From the NCBI RefSeq assembly GCF_017353415.1, contig NZ_JAFMPX010000020.1, forward strand, positions 1 through 64,000: DNA of 64,000 nucleotides. The letters are read 5' to 3'. Position numbers and translations under genes: made by a program. Source of the DNA: Arthrobacter sp. E3 (lineage in GTDB: Bacteria; Actinomycetota; Actinomycetes; Actinomycetales; Micrococcaceae). Positions 39,801 to 49,806 of this stretch are shown here, in pieces (position 1 is the stretch's first letter; the number at the start of each line of letters is the position of its first letter). A model generated the notes under the pieces. The model saw only the letters and a program-made list of their open reading frames with translations, did no database searches and was not told where the DNA came from.

Positions 39801-40988
39801 CTAGCTGCCCAGGAATTCCTGGTGCTGCTGGTGCGCGTTTTCGACTTGCTCAAGAATCTCTTCCGAGTCCTTGTGCTTGTCGCGATACTTCGGCTCCATG
39901 GCCTCAATGATCGTGGCCTCCTCCATCAGCAGCGTGTAGACCCGCTCACGTTCAGTAGCGTCAGCCGTGTAGTCCAGGTCGAGGTAGTTATCTGCATGAC
40001 GTCGGGCGTTGTTCAGCACCGTCTGTGCCTTTCCGGACTTGCTCACAAGGGAGGCAACAATCGTCAGGGTAAGAACACCGATGATCACGATCAGCGAGAG
40101 CCCTGTGGAGATCTCGAAGACGGGGACGGGCTCACTGCCGTTGATGAACGGCAGGTTGTTCTCGTGCAGGGCGTGCAGCACCAGCTTGACACCGATAAAG
40201 GCCAGGATGGCAGCCAGCCCGTAGGAGAGGTAGATCAAGCGGTCCAGGAGACCATCCAGCAGGAAGTACAGCTGGCGCAAGCCCATGAGCGAGAAGGCCG
40301 TCGCCGTGAAGACGATGTACACGTTCTGTGTCAGGCCGAAGATCGCGGGGATGGAATCCAACGCGAACAGCAGATCGGTGCCACCGATGGCGACCATGAC
40401 GAGCAGCATCGGGGTGAGCAGCTTTTTGCCGTTGACCACGGTGAACAGTTTGTCGCCGTCGTAGTTCTCCGAGGTATGGAAGAAGCGTTTGGCGAGCTTG
40501 ATGATGAAGTTGTCTGCGTCGTCGCCTTCGCTGTCTTCTTCCTTGAGCAGGTTTCCGGCCGTGATCAGCAAGATGATGCCGAAGATGTAGAACATCCACG
40601 ACCAGGTGTTGATGAGTGCAGCACCGGCGAAAATGAACGCGGTGCGAGCGATCAGGGCGAAGACGATGCCGAAGAGCAGCACTTTCTGCTGGTCCTCGCG
40701 GGGTACCTTGAAGCTTGCCATGATGACAAGGAAGACGAAGAGGTTGTCAACGCTCAGCGCTTTTTCGGTGATGTACCCGGCAAAGTATTCTCCGCCCATG
40801 GTGGCGCCACCGAAGACGAACAGCACCACACCAAAGACGAGCGCCAGTCCCACATAGATGGAAGACCAGATGGCTGCTTCACGCAGGGTGGGGATGTGGG
40901 CTTTGCGGATGTGGAAGAAGTAGTCAAAGGCCAGCAGGGCAAGGATGACAACTATGGTGATGCCCCAGATCAGAGGGGATACGTTCAT
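39801..40988 (-). CDS. TerC family integral membrane protein
   Basis: 395 aa from ATG 40988; a longer frame to 41057 crosses the upstream terminator and is rejected. About nine membrane helices, with TerC family residues: ALSVDNLFVFLVIMASFKVP (Asp-Asn in the helix), and IGGTDLLFALDSIPAIFGLTQNVYIVFTATAF. Named for tellurite resistance; several members export manganese or act in metal loading of secreted proteins. No yybP-ykoY riboswitch was seen upstream. A long soluble tail (RHADNYLDLDYTADATERE...) follows the helices. Confidence 0.93.
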   Translation of the reverse strand: MNVSPLIWGITIVVILALLAFDYFFHIRKAHIPTLREAAIWSSIYVGLALVFGVVLFVFGGATMGGEYFAGYITEKALSVDNLFVFLVIMASFKVPREDQQKVLLFGIVFALIARTAFIFAGAALINTWSWMFYIFGIILLITAGNLLKEEDSEGDDADNFIIKLAKRFFHTSENYDGDKLFTVVNGKKLLTPMLLVMVAIGGTDLLFALDSIPAIFGLTQNVYIVFTATAFSLMGLRQLYFLLDGLLDRLIYLSYGLAAILAFIGVKLVLHALHENNLPFINGSEPVPVFEISTGLSLIVIIGVLTLTIVASLVSKSGKAQTVLNNARRHADNYLDLDYTADATERERVYTLLMEEATIIEAMEPKYRDKHKDSEEILEQVENAHQQHQEFLGS

Positions 40989-41043
40989 GGGCTGCTTTCG
41001 TAGGTTGCCTGCAACAGGCATGGGTAAGAGCGGTTTAGTAAAC

Positions 41044-41074
41044 AACGCCCGGTCCAAATATTGGGCCGGGCGTT
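41044..41074 (-). terminator. Hairpin between the Bax-inhibitor gene and terC
   Basis: AACGCCCGG / CCGGGCGTT is a 9-bp stem around an inner CCAAATATTGG palindrome. On the minus strand it is followed by GTTTACT. It probably ends the Bax-inhibitor transcript before terC. Confidence 0.7.
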
Positions 41075-41103
41075 GGAAAAGCTAGTGGGGAGGTTGGTGA
41101 CTG

Positions 41104-41949
41104 TCAGTCATTGCCCCTCAGGATGGCCAAGAGGCGCAGGATCTCCACGTACAGCCAGACAAGTGTTACCGTCAGGCCAAAAGCTGCCGTCCAGGAGTAC
41201 TTGACGGGCAGGCCGTTCTGGACACCCTTTTCAATCGAAGTGAAGTCCACGATCAATGAGAACGCGGCCAGTCCGATCGCAAACAGGCCAAGCACCACGC
41301 CGAAGGGGATGTTGGTGCCGGGGATGTCCATACTGCGGATGCCCCACGGACTGTTTGTGACGTTGAAGATCATCAAGCCGAAGTTGATCAACGAGAACAG
41401 TGCGTAACCGGCCAGTGCGATGATGAAAAAACGGGTCATCTTCGGAGTGGCACGGATCTTGGCGTTGCGGAACAACACCAGCGTCACAAGGAATACGCTC
41501 AGCGTGCCTAGCACGGCTTGGACAACGATGCCGGGGTACGCCCCTTCAAGGAACATCGAAATGCCACCAAGAAACATGCCTTCAAACAGGGCGTAACCAA
41601 GGATGAGGAGGGGTGAGGGTTCCTTCTTGAATGAGTTCACCAAACCCAGGACCAGGCCGATGATCACCCCGGGCCACATCAATACCGGGACCATCCAGCC
41701 CAAGGCTGCACCGACCAGCACCAGCGTGAGCGTGAAGACCGTCTTCATAATGACGTCGTCGTAGCCCATTCGGCCAGTCTGGGCCGGTCCTGCCGCAGGC
41801 TTGTTGTAGAGATCCTGCAGCTGTTGGGCAGAGAATTGGGCCTGAGCGGACATGGTGTCCGCACCGGCATTGACGTGCCCGCGCTTTGTAGCAGGGACGT
41901 CCTTGAAGTTCTTGTTATTGGCAAAAACCGGATTGCCGCCAAGTGCCAT
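41104..41949 (-). CDS. Bax inhibitor-1 / YccA family membrane protein
   Basis: 281 aa. A soluble 60-residue head (NKNFKDVPATKRGH, then Gln-rich) precedes seven membrane helices. Family hallmarks are GYALFEGMFLGGISMFLEGAYPGIVVQAVLGT and the final DFTSIEKGVQNGLPVKYSW AAFGLTVTLVWLYVEILRLL with acidic residues of the proposed pH sensor. Homologues form calcium leak channels. The terminator at 41044-41074 closes the gene. Confidence 0.93.
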   Translation of the reverse strand: MALGGNPVFANNKNFKDVPATKRGHVNAGADTMSAQAQFSAQQLQDLYNKPAAGPAQTGRMGYDDVIMKTVFTLTLVLVGAALGWMVPVLMWPGVIIGLVLGLVNSFKKEPSPLLILGYALFEGMFLGGISMFLEGAYPGIVVQAVLGTLSVFLVTLVLFRNAKIRATPKMTRFFIIALAGYALFSLINFGLMIFNVTNSPWGIRSMDIPGTNIPFGVVLGLFAIGLAAFSLIVDFTSIEKGVQNGLPVKYSWTAAFGLTVTLVWLYVEILRLLAILRGND

Positions 41950-42119
41950 AGTGCTGAATCCTCCAGAATAGGGGGGTGAATAATGTTCTCAACTCTACCA
42001 AGAGCAAGATGCAGAAGGACGTTTTTGTTCCATCTGACTGACATTGCCAGTGCTTTGCCAGCAACGTTCATCCACTGTTCACCAAATAGTCATGTTTGCC
42101 GCACCAGCACGGACTTTGT

Positions 42120-42195
42120 TGGTACCCCAGGTCGGACTCGAACCGACACTTTACAGATTTTAAGTCTGGTGCCTCTGCCATTGGGCTACTGGGGC
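42120..42195 (-). tRNA. tRNA with UAA anticodon (Leu), short class I form, CCA encoded
   Basis: The minus strand begins GCCCCAG and ends CTGGGGT-A-CCA. The 7-bp acceptor stem is complete (one G-U), the T arm is GTCGG TTCGAGT CCGAC, and the anticodon arm CCAGA CTTAAAA TCTGT gives anticodon UAA, reading UUA. Position 27-43 is a C-U mismatch and the D stem has only three firm pairs. The variable loop has about five bases, whereas leucine tRNAs normally carry a long variable arm. The identity as leucine follows the anticodon only. UUA codons are used nearby (manA 13409, ureD 55311). Confidence 0.88.
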
Positions 42196-42260
42196 GTCAC
42201 GGCCTTGGTACGCCGGCTGCACATAACTTTACTGGATGGGCTGCCCACAAAAGAAACCCG

Positions 42261-42761
42261 TTACCGGGAGGTGTTGAACGGTGGCGCATATGCGAACTGC
42301 CCATGCGCGCCAGGGACGAACGCATCCAACGCCCGGGCCATGAAATGCGAACCCCATGACGGGTCCGGGGAGGTGATGCCCAAGGAGTCCGCCGGTGCGA
42401 AACCAAACCGTGGGTAATATTCGGCACTGCCCAGCAACACTATTGACGGCTCACCCAACGCATTGGCCGCAGCAATCGTGGTTCGCATCAGCGCTGTGCC
42501 AACTCCGCGCCTCCTCCGTTCAGGCAGCACTGCGATGGGGCCCAAACCCAGGGATTTATTTTTACCGATCCAGCCTCGGGTGGTGATGACATGGCCTAAA
42601 AGTTCCCCCTCGTCATCAGCCACCAATGAAAGCTCCGGAATGTACTCCCGCGACGCGAACAGTCCCCGCAAGAGTCTGACTTCGACAGACTCTGGAAACG
42701 CCGCTTCCACGAGAGCCAGAATTTCTGGTCTGTCATCCGCCCGTTCACGCCGAATCTTCAT
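42261..42761 (-). CDS. GNAT family N-acetyltransferase
   Basis: 166 aa. The acetyl-CoA fold is plain: KIRRERADDRPEILALVEAAF (first strand-helix), LGLGPIAVLPERRRRGVGTALMRT (motif A with the R/Q-x-x-G-x-G/A pyrophosphate loop), and IVLLGSAEYYPRFGFAPAD (motif B). The end GSHFMARALDAFVPGAHGQFAYAPPF is typical of the YhbS-like branch. The acceptor substrate is unknown. Single gene between the tRNA and ndh. Confidence 0.93.
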   Translation of the reverse strand: MKIRRERADDRPEILALVEAAFPESVEVRLLRGLFASREYIPELSLVADDEGELLGHVITTRGWIGKNKSLGLGPIAVLPERRRRGVGTALMRTTIAAANALGEPSIVLLGSAEYYPRFGFAPADSLGITSPDPSWGSHFMARALDAFVPGAHGQFAYAPPFNTSR

Positions 42762-42805
42762 GTTGGCAGTCTATTGCCCTTCCCGAAAGTGCGGCCAAAA
42801 AAAGT

Positions 42806-42843
42806 GGTCCTCCCACAGTTTGGATGCAAACTGTGGGAGGACC
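42806..42843 (-). terminator. Very strong intrinsic terminator after ndh
   Basis: A perfect 17-bp stem (GGTCCTCCCACAGTTTG and its complement) with a GATG loop; on the minus strand it runs into TTTTTTT (the A run at 42797-42803). Confidence 0.95.
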
Positions 42844-42877
42844 GCCAAATACTATCTACTGCTTCAAATACTGTGAA

Positions 42878-44320
42878 CTACTTGGAAGCGACTGCTTCTT
42901 CTTTCTTTTCAACCGGTGCAGCTGCGGCAGGCGCGTCGGCCGGCTTTGCAGCGGGCTTGGCTGCCGGAGTTGCGGCGGAAACGAAGGCATTGCGCGGGTT
43001 GTCGAGGAATTCCAGCTGGGCCAGGTCGCGGCCTGCGAAGAAGGAGACAACCCAGTCAGTGATGACGCGGAACTTGCGCTCCACGGTGGGCATGGCCAGG
43101 CCGTGGTAGCCACGGTGGGCAATCCAGGCCGGGGCACCCTTGAGCTGGATGCCCATGATCTTGGCAACACCCTTCCATTCACCGAAGCCGGCAACAGCAC
43201 CGAGGTTCTTGTGCTTGTAGCCCTTCAACGGCTTGTTGAAGCGACTGGCCCATAGGTTGTTCGCGAGGCGCTTGGCTTGGCGCAGGGCGTGCTGGGCGTT
43301 CGGAACACAGGTTCCGTCAGGCAGCCCTCCGGTCACATCCGGAACAGCCGCAACGTCGCCGGCAGCCCATGCGTTGTCAATGACACCGAATTCGCCGGTG
43401 ATCTGCAGGTTCACGTTGGTCGAAACGCGGCCGCGCGGTTCCAGGGGGAAATCGGTGGAGCGCACCATCGGGTTGGCCATGACACCGGCGGTCCAGATGA
43501 GCGTGTCCGCGTCGAACTGCTGGGCCACGGTCTTGTCCGGCAGGTTGATGAGCTTGAGATTCTTTTCCTCGGCGTTGTCCAGCGACGTGTTCAACAGGAC
43601 CTCCACGCCACGGCTGCGCAAGTGCTCAACAACCCAAAGTGCCTGCTTCTCGGTGACCTCGGGCATGATGCGGCCCATGGCTTCAACGAGTACGAAGCGC
43701 AGTTCGGACTGGTCAATGCGGTCGTTGAGCTTCACGGCGGCGCGAGCCATGTCCTCGAGCTCGGCGATGGTTTCGATGCCGGCAAAGCCGCCACCGACCA
43801 CAACGAACGTCAAGTGGCGCTTGCGGGTCTCGGCGTCGGATTCGGTGGAAGCCTGCTCGATGAGGGACAGCACCTGGTTGCGCAGCGCAACGGCTTCCTC
43901 AATGGTCTTCAGACCAATGCCGGACTCGGCCAGGCCCTTGATCGGGAATGTGCGCGTCACTGCGCCGGCAGCCATGACCACGTCATGGTAGGGCAGCTCG
44001 AACGGGGTTGCACCGTCAACCGGGGCAATGACAGCCGTCCGGTTCACGTGGTCAATGCTGGTTACGGAGCCCTGGATCAGCTCGGTCTGCTTCAGGTGCC
44101 TGCGGTAGGAGACCACGGCGTGGCGTGCCTCGATGTTGCCACCGGCAACTTCAGGCAGGAACGGCTGGTACGTCATGTAGGGCAGGGGATCAACGAGGGT
44201 GACGATGCCACCGGACTTCGCGATCTTCTTCTGCAAATTGAGTGCCGTGTAGAGGCCGACGTAGCCGCCGCCAACTACCAGGACGCGCGGGCGTGCTGAA
44301 AAGGTGGGTGTGATTGCCAT
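42878..44320 (-). CDS. ndh: Type II NADH dehydrogenase (NDH-2)
   Basis: 480 aa. Single-subunit flavoprotein that passes electrons from NADH to menaquinone without pumping protons. The FAD loop is VLVVGGGYVGLYTALNLQ and the NAD(P)H loop is VVVGGGFAGIETIAELED. MTYQPFLPEVAGG, LIWTAGVMANPMVRS, NAWAAGDVAAVPD and QHALRQAKRLANNLWA are NDH-2 marks. The C-terminus has an Ala/Pro/Lys-rich tail beyond the usual membrane-binding helix region. Its terminator is at 42806-42843. Confidence 0.95.
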   Translation of the reverse strand: MAITPTFSARPRVLVVGGGYVGLYTALNLQKKIAKSGGIVTLVDPLPYMTYQPFLPEVAGGNIEARHAVVSYRRHLKQTELIQGSVTSIDHVNRTAVIAPVDGATPFELPYHDVVMAAGAVTRTFPIKGLAESGIGLKTIEEAVALRNQVLSLIEQASTESDAETRKRHLTFVVVGGGFAGIETIAELEDMARAAVKLNDRIDQSELRFVLVEAMGRIMPEVTEKQALWVVEHLRSRGVEVLLNTSLDNAEEKNLKLINLPDKTVAQQFDADTLIWTAGVMANPMVRSTDFPLEPRGRVSTNVNLQITGEFGVIDNAWAAGDVAAVPDVTGGLPDGTCVPNAQHALRQAKRLANNLWASRFNKPLKGYKHKNLGAVAGFGEWKGVAKIMGIQLKGAPAWIAHRGYHGLAMPTVERKFRVITDWVVSFFAGRDLAQLEFLDNPRNAFVSAATPAAKPAAKPADAPAAAAPVEKKEEAVASK

Positions 44321-44391
44321 ACGTCTATAATACAGAAGTTTGTGAAAATATTCACTAGCCTAATGCACAACGCCGAAATTTGGCTTGCAGC

Positions 44392-45768
44392 CTAGTGCCG
44401 ACGCTCTGTCGATGGCTCCTCGGACAGCTCTGAACCTAACGCTTTGCCGGTTCGACGGCGAACGAGCACCACGTGGGTTCCGCCTGCCGCCAAGATCACA
44501 AGCAAAAGTCCCCCTGAGCCCAGCACCAAGGTTCGCGGTAGTGTGTTGGAGAGTTTGTCGGCCGGGATGGCCACCGGTGCCGCCGCGTCAGTCAGCGTGG
44601 GTTTGGGCGCAAGCACAACGGGCTTGCCACCGCTCGCAGGCGGAGTCACCAGTCCACGACGGTGAACGCGGATCCACTCATCAATGCTCCCCAGCGGGTT
44701 TTTCTCCACCACCGGGACGTCGGCACTCAAGGCCGCTGCGGCGTCAATCACCCCGTAGCCATAAATCGCGTTGGGCACGCCTTCACCCTTCGGAACGGCC
44801 GTTGAAATGATCCGGTTGATCACCTGGGCCGCGCTCATTTCGGGGTATTTGGAGCGGATCAGTGCCGCAACACCGGACACTATTGGGGCAGCACCGCTGG
44901 TGCCGCTCCAGCGCGCATACCCGCCACCGGGCAGTCCCCCAGCCAGGTCTTCGGCAGGAGCGCTGACACCGATACTGATCCCCTGGGAGGAGGAATCCAC
45001 GCTCGCGCTCCCATCCCGGTCAAGTCCGCCCACGGCCAGTACGCCGGGGATGGTGGCGGGTGCGCCCACCTGTTCATTGCCGGATTTCCGGTTCCCGGCG
45101 GCGGCAACGATGACTACATCTTTGGCTTCGGCATAGGCAAAGGCGTCGTCCCAGCTTTGCGGCCAGGACGTAGACGTGCTGCCCAGGGACATGTTGATAA
45201 CCTTCGCACCAGCATCCACGGCCCACTTCACGGCAGCCGGGATCTGGTCGTCGATGTTTTTCCCTGCCGGGTTCTCGCTGCCCAGCCATACGGAAACGCT
45301 GAGCAATTCTGCCTTGGGTGCTACGCCAATAACCCCATCAGGTCCGGCCCCGACGCTTGGCTTCGCCGCCGTCGTGCTGGGTTTGGCAGAGGCGGATGCT
45401 GAGGCGCCGCTCGCTTTGTGCCCGCGTCCGGCCAGCATGGTGGCCACCAAAGTGCCGTGTTCAGGTTCGGCACCGATTCCCTTGGTGCCGTCGGCATTCC
45501 CGGCGCCGGACATGTCGATCCCGCCCGCCACAGCGCCCTTCAGGTCTACGTGGGACTTGTCGATGCCGCTGTCAATGACGGCCACCTTCACGCCTTCACC
45601 TTGGGAGACTTCCCACGCTTTTTGCACGCCGGATTGAGTCAGCCAGTATTCCCGGTTCCGAATATCGTCAGCCGATGCGGCAGGGGCTGCCACCACCGCC
45701 AATGAACCGGCCAGGGCAAGGGTCAGCAACGCGGCTGCGACTTTACGCAGCCGTGGGACTAGCGCCAT
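44392..45768 (-). CDS. Secreted, membrane-anchored S8 subtilisin-like protease (mycosin-like)
   Basis: 458 aa from ATG 45768; the frame runs upstream into the ppx end but without a signal peptide. N-terminal signal peptide (VAAALLTLALAGSLAVVAAPAASA). Catalytic triad: Asp in VAVIDSGID, His in EHGTLVATMLAG, Ser in SGTSGAAPIVSGVAALI; the Asn is in VIVAAAGNRKSG. A Pro/Ala linker and a C-terminal membrane helix (LVLGSGGLLLVILAAGGTHVVLV) anchor it with a basic tail, the architecture of mycosins. No ESX secretion genes are nearby, so a type VII link is unsupported here. Natural substrate unknown. Confidence 0.93.
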   Translation of the reverse strand: MALVPRLRKVAAALLTLALAGSLAVVAAPAASADDIRNREYWLTQSGVQKAWEVSQGEGVKVAVIDSGIDKSHVDLKGAVAGGIDMSGAGNADGTKGIGAEPEHGTLVATMLAGRGHKASGASASASAKPSTTAAKPSVGAGPDGVIGVAPKAELLSVSVWLGSENPAGKNIDDQIPAAVKWAVDAGAKVINMSLGSTSTSWPQSWDDAFAYAEAKDVVIVAAAGNRKSGNEQVGAPATIPGVLAVGGLDRDGSASVDSSSQGISIGVSAPAEDLAGGLPGGGYARWSGTSGAAPIVSGVAALIRSKYPEMSAAQVINRIISTAVPKGEGVPNAIYGYGVIDAAAALSADVPVVEKNPLGSIDEWIRVHRRGLVTPPASGGKPVVLAPKPTLTDAAAPVAIPADKLSNTLPRTLVLGSGGLLLVILAAGGTHVVLVRRRTGKALGSELSEEPSTERRH

Positions 45769-45796
45769 GAGGTCTCGTTTCCTTGGGGATTTAGGG

Positions 45797-46750
45797 TCAG
45801 GCTCGGGCAGCACCCAAGGCAATCCCGTCAAGAATATCGTGTTCGCTGCTGGTTGCCGATTCGAGCCCGCACGTGCTGATCCTGGCCAGGTAGCGCAACA
45901 CGGTGCGCCAGATGAGTGCGCCCGCCCCAATGACGTCGACCCTGCCAGGGTGCACGAACCCCAGCTCGGCCCGGTCTGACCGCGTCATGGAAAGCAGTGA
46001 TGTTGCCGCAGCATCCACTTTTTCAAGAGGCACGACGGCGGCATGAATCAGCTCGCTTTGGTAGCTCGCCAACCCGAGGGCATGGGCTGTGATGGTGGTG
46101 ATGGAACCGGCCACCCCAACAATGCTGTCCACCGCATCCAGCGGAAGCACAGCCGATACGTCGGCAAGCTTTTCTTCAATGGCGGCTTCGGCAGACATGA
46201 TTTCCGCCTCCGTGGGCGGGTCGCTTTGCAGGTACCGTTCCGTGAAGCGCACGCAGCCCATGTTGGTGCTGAGCGCCCCCTTGACCCCGGTCGCATCGCC
46301 TAGGACGAACTCGGTGCTTCCCCCACCTAGGTCAACGACAAGGACATTCTGGTTCTCACGCACCGGCAGCACACTGACGGCGCCGGCAAAGGAAAGCGCT
46401 GCTTCCTCGGCGCCGCTGACAACTTCAGGCACCAGGCCGAGCCTGGCCTGAATGCCTGCAACGAATACGTCACGGTTCCCTGCGTCACGCGTGGCACTGG
46501 TGGCCACGAAGCGCACGCGTTCCACGGAGGCATCGCGGATCAGCACCGCGTAGTCGTCGACGGCGGCAAACGTCCGCTCGAGCGCCTCCTCCCCCAGCAT
46601 GCCTGTGACATCCACACCCTGGCCAAGCCTGACGACCCGCATTTCACGGTGCACGTCGCGCAGGTGCTGCCTCCCGTCGTCGGACACATCGACGTCGGCG
46701 ATCAGCAAGCGGATGGAATTGGTTCCACAATCGATGGCGGCAACGCGCAT
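45797..46750 (-). CDS. Ppx/GppA family exopolyphosphatase
   Basis: 317 aa from ATG 46750, with AAAGG 7 nt upstream. ASKHA-fold enzyme that hydrolyses inorganic polyphosphate or pppGpp. Visible motifs are AAIDCGTNSIRLLIAD (phosphate 1), FVATSATRDAGNRD, EVVSGAEEAALSF, and VVDLGGGSTEFVLGD (phosphate 2), with GVAGSITTITA later. The shorter form lacks the HD-like C-terminal domain of E. coli Ppx, as in actinobacterial Ppx1-type proteins. Part of the eno-DivIC-DUF501-ppx run. Confidence 0.94.
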   Translation of the reverse strand: MRVAAIDCGTNSIRLLIADVDVSDDGRQHLRDVHREMRVVRLGQGVDVTGMLGEEALERTFAAVDDYAVLIRDASVERVRFVATSATRDAGNRDVFVAGIQARLGLVPEVVSGAEEAALSFAGAVSVLPVRENQNVLVVDLGGGSTEFVLGDATGVKGALSTNMGCVRFTERYLQSDPPTEAEIMSAEAAIEEKLADVSAVLPLDAVDSIVGVAGSITTITAHALGLASYQSELIHAAVVPLEKVDAAATSLLSMTRSDRAELGFVHPGRVDVIGAGALIWRTVLRYLARISTCGLESATSSEHDILDGIALGAARA

Positions 46751-46794
46751 GAGAGGACCTTTCTGCAGGTTCTTTGACTCGGCGGGGGGGCAGG

Positions 46795-47412
46795 TCAGCT
46801 GTTTTGCTGGTTGAGATGCTTCACGTGGCGGCTGAGGTCCTTGTTTGGGACGGGTGCCTGATTGTCCCACGCACCGGCACAATGGCAGCTCTCGGCAGTC
46901 CACCACTGTGCCACGGCGGCCAGCGCCTCATCCCCCAACGGATTGATGCCGGGGCCAGCTGCCAGGGCGTGGCCTATCAGCACATGCAGACACTTTACGC
47001 GGGTGGGCATGCCTCCGGCGGAGATGCCGGCGATTTCCGGAACCGGGCCGGTGCCAGCACGCTCGCCGATGGCCTCGCGCGCAGCAATGTAGCTTTCGTG
47101 GGCGTGCTGGTAGGCGGCGGCAAGCTCAGTGTCAACGGCCAGGCGCTCTGTCATCTCGTTCATGAGGCCGGCAGCTTCCAACCGGGAAGCGGCAGCGGTG
47201 AGCACGGGATGAGTCAGGTAATAGGTGGTGGGGAAGGGTATTCCGTTGCTGAGCCGGGGGGCGGTGGCGGCCACAAGCGGGTTGCCACAGATGCAGCGTG
47301 CCGGGATTTCCACGACGTCGCGCACGGGGCGGTTCAACTGGCGGCTGAGCGTGTCCAAGTCCAACTGGGTGGGGACGCGTCCGTCCGTGGCGGAACTTTC
47401 AGTTGCGGACAC
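46795..47412 (-). CDS. DUF501 domain protein
   Basis: 205 aa from GTG 47412 with AAAGG at 6 nt. DUF501 sequence runs through most of the protein: LSRQLNRPVRDVVEIPARCICGNPLVAATAPRLSNGIPFPTTYYLTHP, and GGMPTRVKCLHVLIGHALAAGPGINPLGDEAL. Conserved Cys in ARCICGNP and KCLH plus HCAG near the end could bind metal. It lies between divIC and ppx as in most actinobacteria; the function is unknown. Confidence 0.92.
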   Translation of the reverse strand: MSATESSATDGRVPTQLDLDTLSRQLNRPVRDVVEIPARCICGNPLVAATAPRLSNGIPFPTTYYLTHPVLTAAASRLEAAGLMNEMTERLAVDTELAAAYQHAHESYIAAREAIGERAGTGPVPEIAGISAGGMPTRVKCLHVLIGHALAAGPGINPLGDEALAAVAQWWTAESCHCAGAWDNQAPVPNKDLSRHVKHLNQQNS

Positions 47413-47521
47413 GAGGGGCCTTTCATGGAACGGTCTCGATGCGCCCAGACATGACTGGGCTGGGGTTCTCCGCGGAGCGCGGGAGCATCGTGGTGTGGCG
47501 GGGGGTATTCAACCAGCCATT

Positions 47522-48235
47522 TTAGCCTGCTGCCGGCGTCTCGGGTGCAGGTGTCGGGGTCGGCACCGGTTCAGTGGCGGGCTTCGTCGGGGTACTGTGC
47601 ACTTCGGCAGATTTTTGCACGGCCTCCCACAGACCGGCAACCCACGGCTCCACAGTGATTTCCGTGGCGATTATTGCCGTTTTGCCTTCAGCCGATGTAG
47701 CCGCAGTGGAAAGGTCGGAGCCTTCCGGGCTGCCGTCGGGGTTGGCTCCGTAGACCCAGTAGCCGGTTTCCCCCGGCATGAGCATGCTCACCCTGTCACG
47801 GGCCTGCTGCTTGATGTAGGCGGGGTCGTCCCAGCGGTTCAATTCGGCTTTTTGGACACCCTGCTCGGCTTCCTTGGCTGAAATGTCCTCCCGCAAGGCA
47901 GATATTTCCGCGCGCTGCTGCAAGAACGTGTGGACGTTGGGGGCCAGCAGCAAGGTGACCGCAGCCATGGCAAGGCCCAGGACCAGCAGCCGGCCGGAGA
48001 AGGACCGTGCCGGCACCGGACTGTTGCCCGCGGAGTGGATCACGCCATCGGAGAAGTGGCGCTCGGCAGGTTTGGACGTGGTTTGGCGTTCCTTGGCTTT
48101 GCTGCGTCCAGCGGCGGCGGACGAACCCTCAGCCTCAGCGGCCAGGGTTGGAACAGAAGCTGCAGCCTTGTCCGTGGGTTCGTTGATACTGGAGGTAAAT
48201 TTTGCTTTGGGTACAGGGGGCCGTCGCGTGGCCAT
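47522..48235 (-). CDS. Septum formation initiator protein (DivIC/FtsB family)
   Basis: 237 aa. Long, basic, low-complexity cytoplasmic head (about 80 residues), one membrane helix (RLLVLGLAMAAVTLLLAPNVHTFL), then a coiled coil (QQRAEISALREDISAKEAEQGVQKAELNRWDDPAYIKQQARDRVSMLMPGE), which is the DivIC/FtsB signature. A Pro/Thr-rich tail follows. FtsB-like proteins join FtsL and FtsQ at the division site. It sits between eno and DUF501 in the usual actinobacterial order. Confidence 0.93.
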   Translation of the reverse strand: MATRRPPVPKAKFTSSINEPTDKAAASVPTLAAEAEGSSAAAGRSKAKERQTTSKPAERHFSDGVIHSAGNSPVPARSFSGRLLVLGLAMAAVTLLLAPNVHTFLQQRAEISALREDISAKEAEQGVQKAELNRWDDPAYIKQQARDRVSMLMPGETGYWVYGANPDGSPEGSDLSTAATSAEGKTAIIATEITVEPWVAGLWEAVQKSAEVHSTPTKPATEPVPTPTPAPETPAAG

Positions 48236-48392
48236 TGTTCTCCTAGAGACTTCTGCCGATCAAAATCATCTTGCCGTACTCCTGTCGCATCCTAAAAGGA
48301 TTATCGAGGTGGGTTGCGGAAACGGCAAAGCCGCGGCAGCCGGACAAGGTGTGTTTCCCACCTTATCCAGCGGCCGCGGCCGGTGCAGCTAT

Positions 48393-49682
<1,290 letters not shown>

Positions 49683-49806
49683 CTAATAGTCAGCTTTGTA
49701 CGGTAGTTGTCGACCACGCTGTCGCCTCAATCGTAGCCGACGGCGTGATGGTGCACTCATTGCTACGCCCGGCAAGCCGCCACACCCGTTCCTGTAGCGT
49801 GTGACC

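Noticed and set aside
40989-41043. Manganese (yybP-ykoY) riboswitch before terC
   Set aside because: The leader is too short and shows none of the conserved loop sequences.
44392-45768. Type VII secretion locus from the mycosin-like protease
   Set aside because: No EccC, EsxA/B, PE/PPE or other ESX genes are within 20 kb in either direction.
48343-48367. Hairpin GACAAGGTG/CACCTTATC between eno and divIC as a terminator
   Set aside because: Stem is only 9 bp with wobble and has no T run in either direction; the junction is likely read through.
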